Source: Bacteroidales bacterium
Lineage (GTDB): Bacteria; Bacteroidota; Bacteroidia; Bacteroidales; Bacteroidaceae
DNA length: 12,062 nt
Direction of reading: 5' to 3'
Assembly: GCA_004557185.1 (NCBI GenBank)
Contig: SFEP01000066.1
Coordinates: 1 to 12,062 of the forward strand
The notes beneath the pieces were generated by a model. That model was not told where the DNA came from, ran no database searches, and was given only the letters and a program-made list of their open reading frames with translations. The translations under genes and the position numbers were made by a program. Each line of letters starts with the position of its first letter. Position 1 is the first letter of the stretch. Of this stretch, positions 1 to 7,737 are shown in pieces.

Positions 1-90
1 ACGCAGGAGGCGGCAGTGGCGGGGTGGTTGTGGCAGTGGCCGGACATCTGCGGGAAGGTGACCGGGCTGCATCGCGTGCAAGACGGCTGA
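1..90 (+). CDS. Possible 3' end of an unidentified gene, cut by the window edge
   Basis: Reading from base 1 in frame 1, codons stay open for 29 residues and stop at TGA 88-90. The end of this stretch reads WQWPDICGKVTGLHRVQDG. Its mixed composition looks more protein-like than the glycine/arginine-rich or proline-rich readings of the neighbouring frames. A plus-strand gene ending here would converge with speA, with the hairpin at 133-185 between the two. No family is recognised, and 29 residues are too few to exclude a chance open frame. Frame 3 is also open across this interval and runs on to about 230, but it passes through the terminator hairpin, which argues against it. Confidence 0.25.
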   Translation, partial: TQEAAVAGWLWQWPDICGKVTGLHRVQDG

Positions 91-132
91 TTTCGGGGGA
101 TTGGCACGCTCCACGCGGCGCGTATCGGGCAC

Positions 133-185
133 AAAAAAGCCCATGCAGGGCGGCGTGGAGCGGGGGCTCACGGGCCTTGCATGGG
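133..185 (-). terminator. Intrinsic terminator downstream of speA
   Basis: On the minus strand the arm CCCATGCA (185-178) pairs perfectly with TGCATGGG (147-140). After one mismatch (148/177) three further pairs extend the stem (149-151 with 174-176). One base after the stem, six T residues follow on the minus strand (A133-138 on the plus strand). The element lies 66 bases past the speA stop. The loop is long and GC-rich (about 22 bases) and may fold further. A second small inverted repeat, CACCCT/AGGGTG at 211-234, sits between this terminator and speA but has no T-tract. Confidence 0.7.
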
Positions 186-250
186 ATGGTGTGTGAAGTG
201 TGCCTTGCGCCACCCTCGGGCGGGGCGTAGGGTGCGTGGCTGGGATGGGC

Positions 251-2143
251 TTACTCGAGGTAGGTGTAGCCGTAGAGGCCGGAGCGGTAGTTGCTGATGA
301 ACTCCTTGCCCTCCTCCACGGTGATGCGCTCCTCCTTGACGGCGCGGCTCACCCACGACTCGAGGCGGCGCACGAGGTGCTTGGGGTCGTACTGCACGTA
401 CTCGAGCACGTCGGCCACGGTTTCGCCGTCAATGGTTTTGTCGATGCTGTAGCCGTCGGCATCTACCGACACGTGCACGGCATTGGTGTCGCCGAAGAGG
501 TTGTGCATGTTGCCCAGAATTTCCTGATAGGCTCCCACGAGGAAGACGCCTATGTAGTAGTGCTCGTCTTCCTTCACTTCGTGCAGGGGGAGGTATTGCG
601 TCTGCTGGTTGTAGTTGACGTAGGCCGATATCTTTCCGTCGCTGTCGCAGGTAATGTCCTGCAAGGTGGCACTGCGTGTGGGCCGCTCGTTGAGGCGTTG
701 CAAGGGCATGATGGGGAAAAGCTGGTCGATGCCCCAGGAGTCGGGGAGCGACTGGAAGAGGGAGAAGTTGCAGAAGTATTTGTCGCTCATCATCTTGTCG
801 AGGTTGCGCAGCTCGTCGGGCACGTGTTTTTGATGATGCACGAGTTCGCTTATTTCGCAGGATATGCTCCAGTAGAGGCTTTCGATCTGGGCGCGTGTCT
901 TGAGGTCGATGATGCCGTGGCGGAAGAGGTCGAGTGCCTCGTCGCGAATGTCCTGCGCATCGTGCCAGTCCTCGAGCATACTGCGTGTGGAGAGTTTGTC
1001 CCATATTTCGGTGAGGTCGTGCACGAGTTGGTGGTCGGTGTCGGTGGGGTGGAAATCCTCGTCCATGTGGGGCATGCTCACGCTCTCGAGTACGTCGACA
1101 ATGAGCACGGAGTGGTGAGCTGTGAGCGAGCGTCCGCCCTCGGTGATGAGGTTGGGGTGCGGAATTTTGTTTTTATTGGCCGCGTCGACAAAGGTGTAGA
1201 CGCAGTCGTTGACGTACTCCTGTATGGAATAGTTCACACTGCTCTCGCTGTTGCTGGAGCGGGTGCCGTCGTAGTCGACGCCCAGCCCTCCGCCGCAGTC
1301 AACAAACTCGATGTTGAAGCCCATGGCATGGAGCTGCACGTAGAACTGTGCGGCCTCGCGCAGTGCTGTGGAGATGCGTCGTATTTTGGTAATCTGCGAC
1401 CCGATGTGGAAGTGTATGAGCTTGAGGCAGTCGTGCATGCCCATTTCCTCGAGCATGCGCAGGGCGTCGAGCAGTTCGCTGGAGTTGAGTCCGAACTTCG
1501 AAGCGTCGCCGCCGCTCTGCTGCCACTTGCCTGTGCCTGAGGCGGCAAGCTTGATGCGTATGCCCAGGTTGGGCCGCACGCCGAGTTTTTCGGCGGTGCG
1601 GGCAATGATGGCGAGTTCGGGGAGTTTTTCCACCACCAGGAAGACGCGTTTGCCCATTTTCTGTGCCAGCAGGGCCAGTTCGATGAAGTTGCGGTCCTTG
1701 TGGCCGTTGCAAATGATGAGGCTGTCGCTGTCCATGTTGGTGGCGAGCACGGCGTGAAGTTCGGGCTTCGAACCGGCTTCGAGTCCGAGGTTGTACTTCT
1801 GTCCGTGGCTGATGATTTCTTCCACCACGGGCCTCATCTGGTTTACTTTGATGGGATAAATGATGAAGTGCTCGCCCTTGTAGTCGTACTCGGCGGCGGC
1901 ACGGTTAAAGCAGTCGGAGGTTTTCTCGATGCGGTTGTCGAGAATGTCGGGGAAGCGAACGAGCACGGGAGCGGTGATGTCGCGCAGGGCGAGGTCGTCG
2001 ACGAGTTCCTTGAGGTCGACACGCACGCCGTCCTTACGGGGCGACACGAAGGCATGGCCCTTTTCGTTAATTCCGAAGTAGTTGACTCCCCAACCCTTGA
2101 TGTTGTAGAGTTCCTCAGAGTCTTCAATTCGCCATTTACGCAT
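251..2143 (-). CDS. speA: Biosynthetic arginine decarboxylase (PLP-dependent)
   Basis: Converts L-arginine to agmatine and CO2, the first step of the agmatine route to putrescine and spermidine, in the cytosol. The 630-aa length is typical of the SpeA family, which belongs to the alanine-racemase-fold (group IV) decarboxylases. An N-terminal TIM barrel carries the PLP lysine K99 in YPIKVNQ. It is followed by GLEAGSKPELH (120-130), HFHIGSQ (244-250), the glycine-rich phosphate-binding DCGGGLGVDYDG (282-293) and EGGRSL (335-340). A helical insert follows, then the beta domain with NFSLFQSLPDSW (459-470), the catalytic-cysteine block DITCDSDG (C499) and VGAYQEILGNMHNLFGDT (536-553). All expected key residues are present. 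The start at 2143 (MRKWRIEDSEELY) fits the family. An in-frame GTG at 2221 would add 26 His/Pro/Thr-rich residues and is unlikely. The gene follows aroK after 82 bases; no clear promoter of its own is seen. Confidence 0.96.
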   Translation of the reverse strand: MRKWRIEDSEELYNIKGWGVNYFGINEKGHAFVSPRKDGVRVDLKELVDDLALRDITAPVLVRFPDILDNRIEKTSDCFNRAAAEYDYKGEHFIIYPIKVNQMRPVVEEIISHGQKYNLGLEAGSKPELHAVLATNMDSDSLIICNGHKDRNFIELALLAQKMGKRVFLVVEKLPELAIIARTAEKLGVRPNLGIRIKLAASGTGKWQQSGGDASKFGLNSSELLDALRMLEEMGMHDCLKLIHFHIGSQITKIRRISTALREAAQFYVQLHAMGFNIEFVDCGGGLGVDYDGTRSSNSESSVNYSIQEYVNDCVYTFVDAANKNKIPHPNLITEGGRSLTAHHSVLIVDVLESVSMPHMDEDFHPTDTDHQLVHDLTEIWDKLSTRSMLEDWHDAQDIRDEALDLFRHGIIDLKTRAQIESLYWSISCEISELVHHQKHVPDELRNLDKMMSDKYFCNFSLFQSLPDSWGIDQLFPIMPLQRLNERPTRSATLQDITCDSDGKISAYVNYNQQTQYLPLHEVKEDEHYYIGVFLVGAYQEILGNMHNLFGDTNAVHVSVDADGYSIDKTIDGETVADVLEYVQYDPKHLVRRLESWVSRAVKEERITVEEGKEFISNYRSGLYGYTYLE

Positions 2144-2225
2144 TGCTTGTGGAGTTAGCTTGAGGTGTGTGTGATGATGAGGTATATGCTGTGTGGATAA
2201 GGTATGTGCAGGCTGAGGCACGTGC

Positions 2226-2756
2226 TCATTGCTTGGGCAGGCGGCTGATGATGTCGCTCACCACGTGGTCGACCATGGCAAAGGAGTCGAGCACGTCGAC
2301 GTTGACGGTGTGGCGCGCCTGCTGGTAATAGGGCTCGCGCTCGGCCAGCTGGGCGGTGATGTAGGCACGCAGTTCGTCGGGGCTTTTGTCCTTGAGCAGG
2401 GGTCGCTCGCCGCGACTGATGGCGAGGTGCTGCAGAATGGTGTCGGGCGAGGCTTTGAGGTAGAAGGTGTGGCCCACGCTGTTCATGAAGTCAGCGTTGT
2501 CGAAGAAGCAGGGTGTGCCGCCGCCGCACGAGAGCACCACATTCTCGAAGGCTGCCACCTCGTGCAGCATGCGCCGCTCCTTGTCGCGAAAGGCGGCTTC
2601 GCCCTCCTCGGCAAAGATGCGCGACACCTGTGTGTGGTAGCGCTCCTCGATGTACCAGTCGAGGTCGTAGAAGGTGCAGTGCAGACGTTTTGCGAGGGCT
2701 CTGCCCACCGTGGTTTTTCCCACACACATGTAGCCCGTAAGTATGATGCTTTGCAT
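2226..2756 (-). CDS. aroK: Shikimate kinase
   Basis: Phosphorylates shikimate to shikimate-3-phosphate with ATP, the fifth step of the chorismate (aromatic amino acid) pathway. At 176 aa it has the usual single-domain NMP-kinase-like length. The Walker A loop GYMCVGKTT (8-16) has a Cys-Val pair where Gly-Ser or Gly-Ala is more common, but the GKTT part is intact. The shikimate-binding residues are recognisable: the DLD motif (31-33), R57 in FRDKE, the GGG of CGGGTP (77-82), R118 in the RGERPLL lid and R140 in AEREPYY. The start at 2756 (MQSIILTGYM) puts Walker A at the normal distance. An in-frame upstream start would read through the topA terminator hairpin. That hairpin ends only 15 bases before this ATG, so expression may depend on read-through from topA. 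speA lies 82 bases downstream. Confidence 0.95.
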   Translation of the reverse strand: MQSIILTGYMCVGKTTVGRALAKRLHCTFYDLDWYIEERYHTQVSRIFAEEGEAAFRDKERRMLHEVAAFENVVLSCGGGTPCFFDNADFMNSVGHTFYLKASPDTILQHLAISRGERPLLKDKSPDELRAYITAQLAEREPYYQQARHTVNVDVLDSFAMVDHVVSDIISRLPKQ

Positions 2757-2770
2757 GGTTTCTTTTCTGT

Positions 2771-2813
2771 AAAAAGTGAGGGTGCGCGGCCTTAGTGTGA
2801 GGCTGCGCACCCT
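2771..2813 (-). terminator. Hairpin terminator between topA and aroK
   Basis: On the minus strand the arms AGGGTGCGCAGCCT (2813-2800) and AGGCCGCGCACCCT (2792-2779) pair at 13 of 14 positions around a 7-base loop. CAC and a run of five T follow (2775-2771). The hairpin begins 28 bases past the topA stop. This is a classic Rho-independent shape. Its T-tract ends 14 bases before the aroK ATG, so it also forms almost all of the aroK leader. Confidence 0.8.
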
Positions 2814-2840
2814 TATGCATACATATATTATAGGTGTGGC

Positions 2841-5183
2841 CTACTTCTTGGTGGTGCGGCGTGCCCGCGTGGTACGTTTGGCATCGGCCTCAACCAGCTG
2901 GCGGCATTCCTCAAGGGTGAGGCTGGCGGCTTGGTCGGCACGGTCCTTGGGTATTTTGTAATTCTTGCCTTTGTAGGCTATGTAGGGTCCGAAACGGCCG
3001 TTGCGCACCTCCATGTCGGGTTCTTCGGCAAAGGTGCAGAGCAGGCTCTGTGCCTCGGCTTGGCGCTTGGCCTGGATGAGGGCAATGGCGTCGTCGAGGG
3101 TGACGTCCATGGGGTCGACGTTTTTGGGCACGGAGGTAAACTTCTTGTTGTGCAGCACGTAGGGACCGAAGCGGCCGGTGTTGACTTGCACGGGCAAGCC
3201 CTCATATTCGCCCAGCGTGCGGGGCAGCTTGAAGAGTTCGAGCGCCTCGTCGAGGGTGATGGTTTCGATGCTCTGGCCCTGCGCCAGGTTGGCAAAGCGG
3301 GGTTTCTCGTCCTGCGAGGCCAGCCCTATTTGTGCCACGGGGCCGAAGCGTCCTATCTTGACGAGCACGGGTTTGCCCGTAGCGGGGTCGGTGCCCAGTT
3401 CGCGTTCGCCCACACGGTGGTCGGTCTTCTCGTTGAGTGTGGCCTCGACGCGCGGCTCGAAGTTGTGGTAGAAGCGGCTGATGAGGCCCGTCCACTCCAT
3501 TTCACCCTCAGCCACGGCATCGAAGTCCTTCTCGACACGGGCGGTGAAATGGTAGTCCAGAATTTCGGGGAAATATTTAAGCAGGAAATCGTTGACCACT
3601 GTTCCTGTGTCGGTGGGTATGAGTTTTCCGCGCTCGCTGCCCACGTTTTCCTGCTTGTCGGCCGTCGTGATGCGTCCGTCGGTGAGATTCACCTCGCGGT
3701 AGTTGCGAGGCGTGCCCTCCTTGTCGCCTTTGGCCACATACTCGCGCTGCTGAATGGTGGAGATGGTGGGAGCGTAGGTGGAGGGGCGGCCTATGCCGAG
3801 TTCCTCGAGTTTGTGCACGAGCGATGCCTCGGTGTAGCGCGGGGGCTGGGCGGTGAAGCGCTGCTGTGCCGTCATGCTGTGGCAGGGCAACACCTGCCCT
3901 TCGGTGGTGGCGGGCAGGATTTTGCCTTCGGTGGCCTCGGCGGCGTGGGCGTCATCGTCGTTGACGCTCTCGCGATAGACTTTCAGGAAGCCCTCGAAGC
4001 GCACCACCTCGCCCGTGGCGGTGAAGCGCTCGCTGCGTCCCTCGGGGGCTATGGTGACGGTGGTTTTCTCGAGCAGGGCGTCCTCCATCTGGCAGGCTAT
4101 GGTGCGACGCCAGATGAGGTCGTAGAGGCGCTTTTCCTGCGCGGTGCCCGTAATGCTGGTGCAGGCCATGTCGGTGGGACGGATGGCCTCGTGGGCCTCC
4201 TGCGCCCCCTTGCTGTGGGTGTGGTAGGTGCGGCGCTTGTGGTAGCTGGAGCCCATGAGTTGCTCGATGACGGGCGCGCAGCTCGACAGGCAGAGGTTGG
4301 AGAGGTTCATGCTGTCGGTTCGCATGTAGGTGATGCGGCCCGACTCGTAGAGGGCCTGTGCCACACGCATGGTGAGGGCCACGGGGAAACCGAGTTTGCG
4401 GGCGGCCTCCTGCTGCAGGGTGCTGGTGGTGAAGGGCGGAGCGGGCACGCGCTTGGTGGGACGGGTGGCCACGCTCTCGACGCTGAAGGCGGCTTGGCGG
4501 CATGCCTCGAGGAAGGCTGTGGCCTCGGCCTCGGTGGCAAAGCGCTTGTTCAGCTCGGCCCGCATGGACGCGGTGCCTTGCTCGGTGGGCACATCGAAGA
4601 GGGCGGTGACGCGGAAGGCCGTTTCGGGACGGAAGGCTTGTATTTCACGCTCACGCTCCACGATGAGGCGCACAGCCACACTCTGCACGCGGCCTGCCGA
4701 GAGGTTGGGACGCACGCGGCGCCACAGCACGGGCGAAAGCTTGAAGCCCACCAAGCGGTCGAGCACGCGGCGGGCCTGCTGGGCGTCGACCAAGTGGAGG
4801 TCGATGAGGCGCGGGTGGGCAATGGCCTCTTGTATGGCGGTCTTGGTAATTTCGTGGAAAACGATGCGGCGCGTGTTTGCGGGGTCGAGCCCGAGCACCT
4901 CGGCCAGATGCCACGAAATGGCTTCTCCCTCGCGGTCCTCATCGGAGGCGAGCCACACGGCCTCGGCTTTTTTGGCTTGGGCGCGCAGTTCGCTCACCAC
5001 GTGTTTCTTGTCGGCTGGTATTTCGTACTGCGGCTCAAAAGTTTCGAGGTCCACGCCAAAGTTGCGTTTCTTGAGGTCGCGAATGTGCCCGAAGCTGGAC
5101 ATCACCTTGTAGTCCGCGCCCAAGAACTTCTCAATGGTTTTGGCTTTAGCGGGAGACTCAACTATCACCAAGTTCTTAAGCAT
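2841..5183 (-). CDS. topA: DNA topoisomerase I (type IA, omega protein)
   Basis: Relaxes negative supercoils by cutting one DNA strand through a 5'-phosphotyrosine link. The protein is 780 aa. The N-terminal Toprim domain has E9 in VIVESPAKAKTI and the acidic Mg2+ site DEDREGE (81-87). The strand-passage domains carry SAGRVQSVAVRLIVERERE (162-180). The active-site tyrosine is Y286 in GRITYMRTDS, and HEAIRPT (331-337) and LGIGRPSTYAPTI (462-474) follow. The C-terminal part has no CxxC zinc fingers. Instead it carries three topoisomerase C-terminal repeats with GRFGP at 611, 670 and 729, exactly 59 residues apart, and ends in a basic Lys/Arg-Thr tail. The start MLKNLVIVESPAK (5183) is the family start; a 31-residue upstream extension would read through the promoter. 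The promoter is at 5212-5242 and the terminator at 2771-2813. Confidence 0.97.
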   Translation of the reverse strand: MLKNLVIVESPAKAKTIEKFLGADYKVMSSFGHIRDLKKRNFGVDLETFEPQYEIPADKKHVVSELRAQAKKAEAVWLASDEDREGEAISWHLAEVLGLDPANTRRIVFHEITKTAIQEAIAHPRLIDLHLVDAQQARRVLDRLVGFKLSPVLWRRVRPNLSAGRVQSVAVRLIVEREREIQAFRPETAFRVTALFDVPTEQGTASMRAELNKRFATEAEATAFLEACRQAAFSVESVATRPTKRVPAPPFTTSTLQQEAARKLGFPVALTMRVAQALYESGRITYMRTDSMNLSNLCLSSCAPVIEQLMGSSYHKRRTYHTHSKGAQEAHEAIRPTDMACTSITGTAQEKRLYDLIWRRTIACQMEDALLEKTTVTIAPEGRSERFTATGEVVRFEGFLKVYRESVNDDDAHAAEATEGKILPATTEGQVLPCHSMTAQQRFTAQPPRYTEASLVHKLEELGIGRPSTYAPTISTIQQREYVAKGDKEGTPRNYREVNLTDGRITTADKQENVGSERGKLIPTDTGTVVNDFLLKYFPEILDYHFTARVEKDFDAVAEGEMEWTGLISRFYHNFEPRVEATLNEKTDHRVGERELGTDPATGKPVLVKIGRFGPVAQIGLASQDEKPRFANLAQGQSIETITLDEALELFKLPRTLGEYEGLPVQVNTGRFGPYVLHNKKFTSVPKNVDPMDVTLDDAIALIQAKRQAEAQSLLCTFAEEPDMEVRNGRFGPYIAYKGKNYKIPKDRADQAASLTLEECRQLVEADAKRTTRARRTTKK

Positions 5184-5211
5184 ACAGTGTTCTGTTTTGA
5201 AATTTTGCGTG

Positions 5212-5242
5212 CAAAGATAGTGTTTGATTAGGTAAGGGCAAA
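5212..5242 (-). promoter_or_regulatory. topA promoter, Bacteroidota type
   Basis: The minus strand has TTTG (5242-5239), 19 bases, then TATCTTTG (5219-5212). This matches the Bacteroidota sigma-factor consensus TTTG-N19-TAnnTTTG in both elements and spacing. Transcription would start about 20-25 bases before the topA ATG. The -33 element lies inside the T-tract of the rnhB terminator. Confidence 0.75.
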
Positions 5243-5263
5243 AAATAGCAAAATGCTTTTTTT
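5240..5263 (-). terminator. AT-rich terminator after rnhB, bidirectional in shape
   Basis: The plus strand reads A6 (5240-5245), a bulged T, AGCA, a three-base A loop (5251-5253), TGCT and T6 (5258-5263). Either strand therefore gives a short hairpin ending in six T residues. On the minus strand it begins 20 bases past the rnhB stop. The GC content of the stem is low, so it is less certain than the other terminators, but it is the only such structure between rnhB and topA. Confidence 0.45.
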
Positions 5264-5282
5264 CTACACAGCACAAACGCCG

Positions 5283-5912
5283 TTACCCGCGGGCAGGCTG
5301 CGGCTCGTCGTCGCCGGGCTGCGGCACAAACTCACGCACGCCGCCAAAGGTGAGGCGGTGGTAGGGCGAGGGGCCGTGCTCGGCAAGGGCGGCACGGTGC
5401 TCGCGTGTGGGGTAGCCGGCGTTGCGGTCCCAGCCGTAGTAGGGGAACTCGCTGTGCAGGGCACGCATGTAGTCGTCGCGGTAGGTTTTGGCCAGGATGG
5501 AGGCGGCCGCTATCGAGAGATACTTGCCGTCGCCCTTCACCACCGTGGCGTAGGGCACGTCGCCCCAGGGGCGGAAACGGTTGCCGTCGACGATGACGAA
5601 ACCGGGGCGCACCTGCAGCGCGTCAAGGGCACGGTGCATGGCCAGGATGGAAGCTTGCAGAATGTTGATGCGGTCAATCTCCTCGGCCGTCACGCTGGCC
5701 ACGGCCCAGGCCAGGGCATCGCGCTCAATGTCGGCACGCAGGGCATAGCGGCGCGCGGCTGAGAGCTGCTTGCTGTCGTTGAGCCCGGCGTGGGTGTAGC
5801 CCGGCGGGAAAATGACGGCGGCGGCAAACACGCTGCCGGCCAAACAGCCGCGGCCAGCCTCATCGCAGCCGGCCTCCACCAGTCCGAGGGTGTTGTATCG
5901 TTCGCTTAGCAT
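5283..5912 (-). CDS. rnhB: Ribonuclease HII
   Basis: Cleaves the RNA strand of RNA-DNA hybrids and starts removal of single ribonucleotides misincorporated in DNA. The protein is 209 aa, a normal RnhB length. The four metal-binding acidic residues are visible: D17 and E18 in GCDEAGRGCLAG, D109 in VIVDGNRF, and D146 in AAASILAKTYRDD. NDSKQL (45-50) and the C-terminal YYGWDRNAGYPTREH segment, which contacts the hybrid, are also conserved. The start at 5912 (MLSERYNTLGLVEAGCDEAGRG) puts the first catalytic Asp at the usual distance. The frame stays open for 59 more codons upstream (to 6089), but that extension passes through a strong hairpin and a likely promoter and has no family match. The C-terminus is Pro/Gly/Asp-rich and variable. 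Confidence 0.95.
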   Translation of the reverse strand: MLSERYNTLGLVEAGCDEAGRGCLAGSVFAAAVIFPPGYTHAGLNDSKQLSAARRYALRADIERDALAWAVASVTAEEIDRINILQASILAMHRALDALQVRPGFVIVDGNRFRPWGDVPYATVVKGDGKYLSIAAASILAKTYRDDYMRALHSEFPYYGWDRNAGYPTREHRAALAEHGPSPYHRLTFGGVREFVPQPGDDEPQPARG

Positions 5913-5972
5913 GAAGGGAGTTTTGGGGGAAACGGAAGGGGCTTCCTTGTGTGTGAAACGGTCGACGTTGAA

Positions 5973-6014
5973 AATGCCGTTTTGAATTTTACGCAGAAAG
6001 TTCAAAGCGGCATT
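5973..6014. other. 18-bp hairpin upstream of rnhB
   Basis: AATGCCG (5973-5979) pairs with CGGCATT (6008-6014), TTTGAA (5981-5986) with TTCAAA (6001-6006), and TTTT (5987-5990) with AAAG (5997-6000). The loop is ACGCAG. Both non-Watson-Crick positions (5980/6007 and 5987/6000) are U-G wobbles if the plus strand is transcribed and A-C mismatches if the minus strand is. On the minus strand the stem runs into four T (CATTTTCAACG), so it could end the suf-ybjQ transcript or sit in the rnhB leader. Its role is unresolved. Confidence 0.5.
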
Positions 6015-6035
6015 GTGAAAAATACTACCTACGTG

Positions 6036-6043
6036 CAAATGTA
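6036..6043 (-). promoter_or_regulatory. Candidate -7 element for rnhB
   Basis: The minus strand reads TACATTTG, a match to TAnnTTTG. No convincing TTTG is found about 19-23 bases upstream. Use of this site would give an rnhB leader of roughly 115-120 bases containing the 5973-6014 hairpin. Confidence 0.35.
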
Positions 6044-6134
6044 GGCTAAGGCCAGCGTGTATGCTGAAGCTATCGGCCACTTCCAGCACAAACTGAAGGT
6101 GGGCGCTGTGGCGGTATGCTGCTGCGGCTGGAAC

Positions 6135-6452
6135 TTACACCACCACGGCGGTGCCGCTGGCCACGACCATGAGCATGGAGCCACTCTCGCCTACGGCCTC
6201 GTAGTCGAAGTGGATGCCTACCACGGCGTTGGCTCCCATTTGGGCAGCTCGCTCGCCTATTTCTTTCAACACGGTGTCGCGTGCTTCGATGAGCACGCCC
6301 TCATAGGCTTGGGAGCGGCCGCCGAAGATGTCGCGCAGGCCGGCCATGATGTCTTTGAAGAAGTTGGCGCCCACAATGCTTTCGGCTGTTACAACGCCAA
6401 GGTACTGCTGCACGGGGTGTCCCTCAAGGGTGGGTGTGGTGGAGAGTATCAT
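6135..6452 (-). CDS. ybjQ: YbjQ/UPF0145 (DUF74) family protein
   Basis: A 105-aa protein of the YbjQ family, often called a putative heavy-metal-binding domain. The family is thought to form ring-shaped homo-oligomers, and its true cellular role is not settled. The whole length matches the family pattern: STTPTLEG near the start, VVTAESIVGANFFKD (20-34), the RDIFGGRS loop (40-47), GANAVVGIHFDYE (73-85) and the ending GESGSMLMVVASGTAV. No signal peptide or membrane segment is seen, so it should be cytosolic. It starts 42 bases after the sufS stop on the same strand, so it may be the last gene of the suf transcript. A link with iron-sulfur assembly is suggested only by position. A short GCGCC/GGCGC hairpin (6472-6484) lies in the gap. 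Confidence 0.93.
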   Translation of the reverse strand: MILSTTPTLEGHPVQQYLGVVTAESIVGANFFKDIMAGLRDIFGGRSQAYEGVLIEARDTVLKEIGERAAQMGANAVVGIHFDYEAVGESGSMLMVVASGTAVVV

Positions 6453-6494
6453 AGTCCATCAAGTGGTTAGTGCGCCGGTGGCGCGGTGAGTAAG

Positions 6495-7709
6495 TCAGAA
6501 CATTTTGCGCACACGGTCGATGCCCTGCACCAAGGCGTCCACTTCGGCGCGGGTGGTGTAGAGGGCAAACGAGGCTCTTGCCATGCCCTCCACGCCGCAG
6601 CGCTGCATGAGGGGCTGTGCGCAGTGGTGGCCCGTGCGTATGGCTATGCCGAGGCGGTCGAGCAGCGTGCCGAGGTCGAGCGGATGAATGTCGCCCACGT
6701 TGAAGGCCACCACGGCGTCCTTACCGGGTGCCGTGCCGTAGAGGTGCATGCCGGGAATGGCGGCCATCTGCTCCATGGCATACTGCGTGAGTGCCTGCTC
6801 GTGGTGGTGAATGTGGTCCATGCCGAGGCGGCTCACGTAGTCGAGCGCCACGGCCAGGGCGTGGGTGCCTACGTAGTCGGGCGTGCCGGCTTCGAACTTG
6901 AAGGGCAGGCGCTCGTAGGTGGTGTGCTCAAAGCTCACGCGGGCTATCATCTCGCCGCCTCCCTGATAGGGCGGCATGCGTTCGAGCAGTGCCTCGCGGC
7001 CGTAGAGCACGCCGATGCCCGTGGGGCCGTACACCTTGTGGCCTGAGAAGGTGAGGAAGTCGCACCCTATTTCCTGCACGTCGACACTGAAGTGGGGCAC
7101 GCTCTGTGCGCCGTCCACCAGTATGTGTGCGCCGTGCTCGTGGGCTATGTCAGCCATTTTGCGCACGGGGTTCACCGTGCCGAGCACGTTGCTCACGTGA
7201 GCCACGCACACCAGTTTGGTGCGCGGCGTGAAGAGTTGCTCGTAAGCCTGCAGGTCCATTTCGCCCTCGTCGGTCATGGGAATGACCTTGATGACGAGTC
7301 CCATGCGTTCGCGTGCCAGTTGCCAGGGCACGATGTTGCTGTGGTGCTCCATCACCGAAATCAGCACCTCGTCGCCCTCGTGCAGAAAAGCGCGGCTGTA
7401 AGCGTCGGCCACGAGGTTCAGGCTCTCTGTGGTGCCGCGGGTAAAGACGACCTCGGCCTCCGAGGCTGCGTGTATGAAGCGTGCCACGGTGCGTCGGGCC
7501 TCCTCGTGCAGGTCGGTGGCCTGCTGCGAGAGGTAGTGCACGCCGCGATGCACGTTGGCGTTCACCTCGTAGTATTCCTGCACCATGGCCTCGACCACCT
7601 CGCGGGGTTTCTGCGTGGTGGCGGCGTTGTCAAGGTAAACCAGGGGGCGGCCGTACACCTCGCGGGCCAGTATGGGAAAGTCCTGCCGGACGGTGTCAAT
7701 GTCGTACAT
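6495..7709 (-). CDS. sufS: Cysteine desulfurase SufS (class II)
   Basis: A PLP enzyme that takes sulfur from L-cysteine, leaving alanine, and holds it as a persulfide for Fe-S cluster assembly. It is 404 aa, the normal SufS/CsdA length. The fold-type I landmarks are present: YLDNAATTQKP (25-35), NVHRGVHYLS (52-61), MEHHSNIVPWQ (120-130), the PLP lysine K225 in FSGHKVYGPTG, and YQGGGEMI (248-255). The persulfide cysteine is C363 in RTGHHCAQP. It sits in the short-loop context of group II enzymes, which need a sulfur acceptor such as SufE or SufU; none is encoded in the window. R378 in ARASF is conserved. The start at 7709 (MYDIDTVRQDFPIL) is the family start. It follows a tatata tract and a 129-base gap after sufD, unlike the tight sufC-sufD junction. 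Confidence 0.97.
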   Translation of the reverse strand: MYDIDTVRQDFPILAREVYGRPLVYLDNAATTQKPREVVEAMVQEYYEVNANVHRGVHYLSQQATDLHEEARRTVARFIHAASEAEVVFTRGTTESLNLVADAYSRAFLHEGDEVLISVMEHHSNIVPWQLARERMGLVIKVIPMTDEGEMDLQAYEQLFTPRTKLVCVAHVSNVLGTVNPVRKMADIAHEHGAHILVDGAQSVPHFSVDVQEIGCDFLTFSGHKVYGPTGIGVLYGREALLERMPPYQGGGEMIARVSFEHTTYERLPFKFEAGTPDYVGTHALAVALDYVSRLGMDHIHHHEQALTQYAMEQMAAIPGMHLYGTAPGKDAVVAFNVGDIHPLDLGTLLDRLGIAIRTGHHCAQPLMQRCGVEGMARASFALYTTRAEVDALVQGIDRVRKMF

Positions 7710-7737
7710 ATATATATAAGGAGTGGCTGAGGGGGTT

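Noticed and set aside
200..1540. Plus-strand open frame of 446 codons across speA
   Set aside because: It is the antisense shadow of speA; the minus strand shows full family motifs and the plus reading is a Val/His/Glu/Leu-rich artefact of high third-position GC.
2144..2221. N-terminal extension of SpeA from GTG 2221
   Set aside because: Adds 26 low-complexity residues with no family counterpart and starts five bases from the aroK stop; the ATG at 2143 fits the family.
2931..5231. Plus-strand open frame of 766 codons across topA
   Set aside because: Antisense shadow of topA with biased Gly/Val/Leu/Glu composition and no recognisable domain; the minus strand encodes an intact topoisomerase.
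6081..6133. TTCCAGC/GCTGGAA inverted repeat as a terminator for ybjQ
   Set aside because: Seven-pair arms about 40 bases apart with no T-tract on either side; not convincing.
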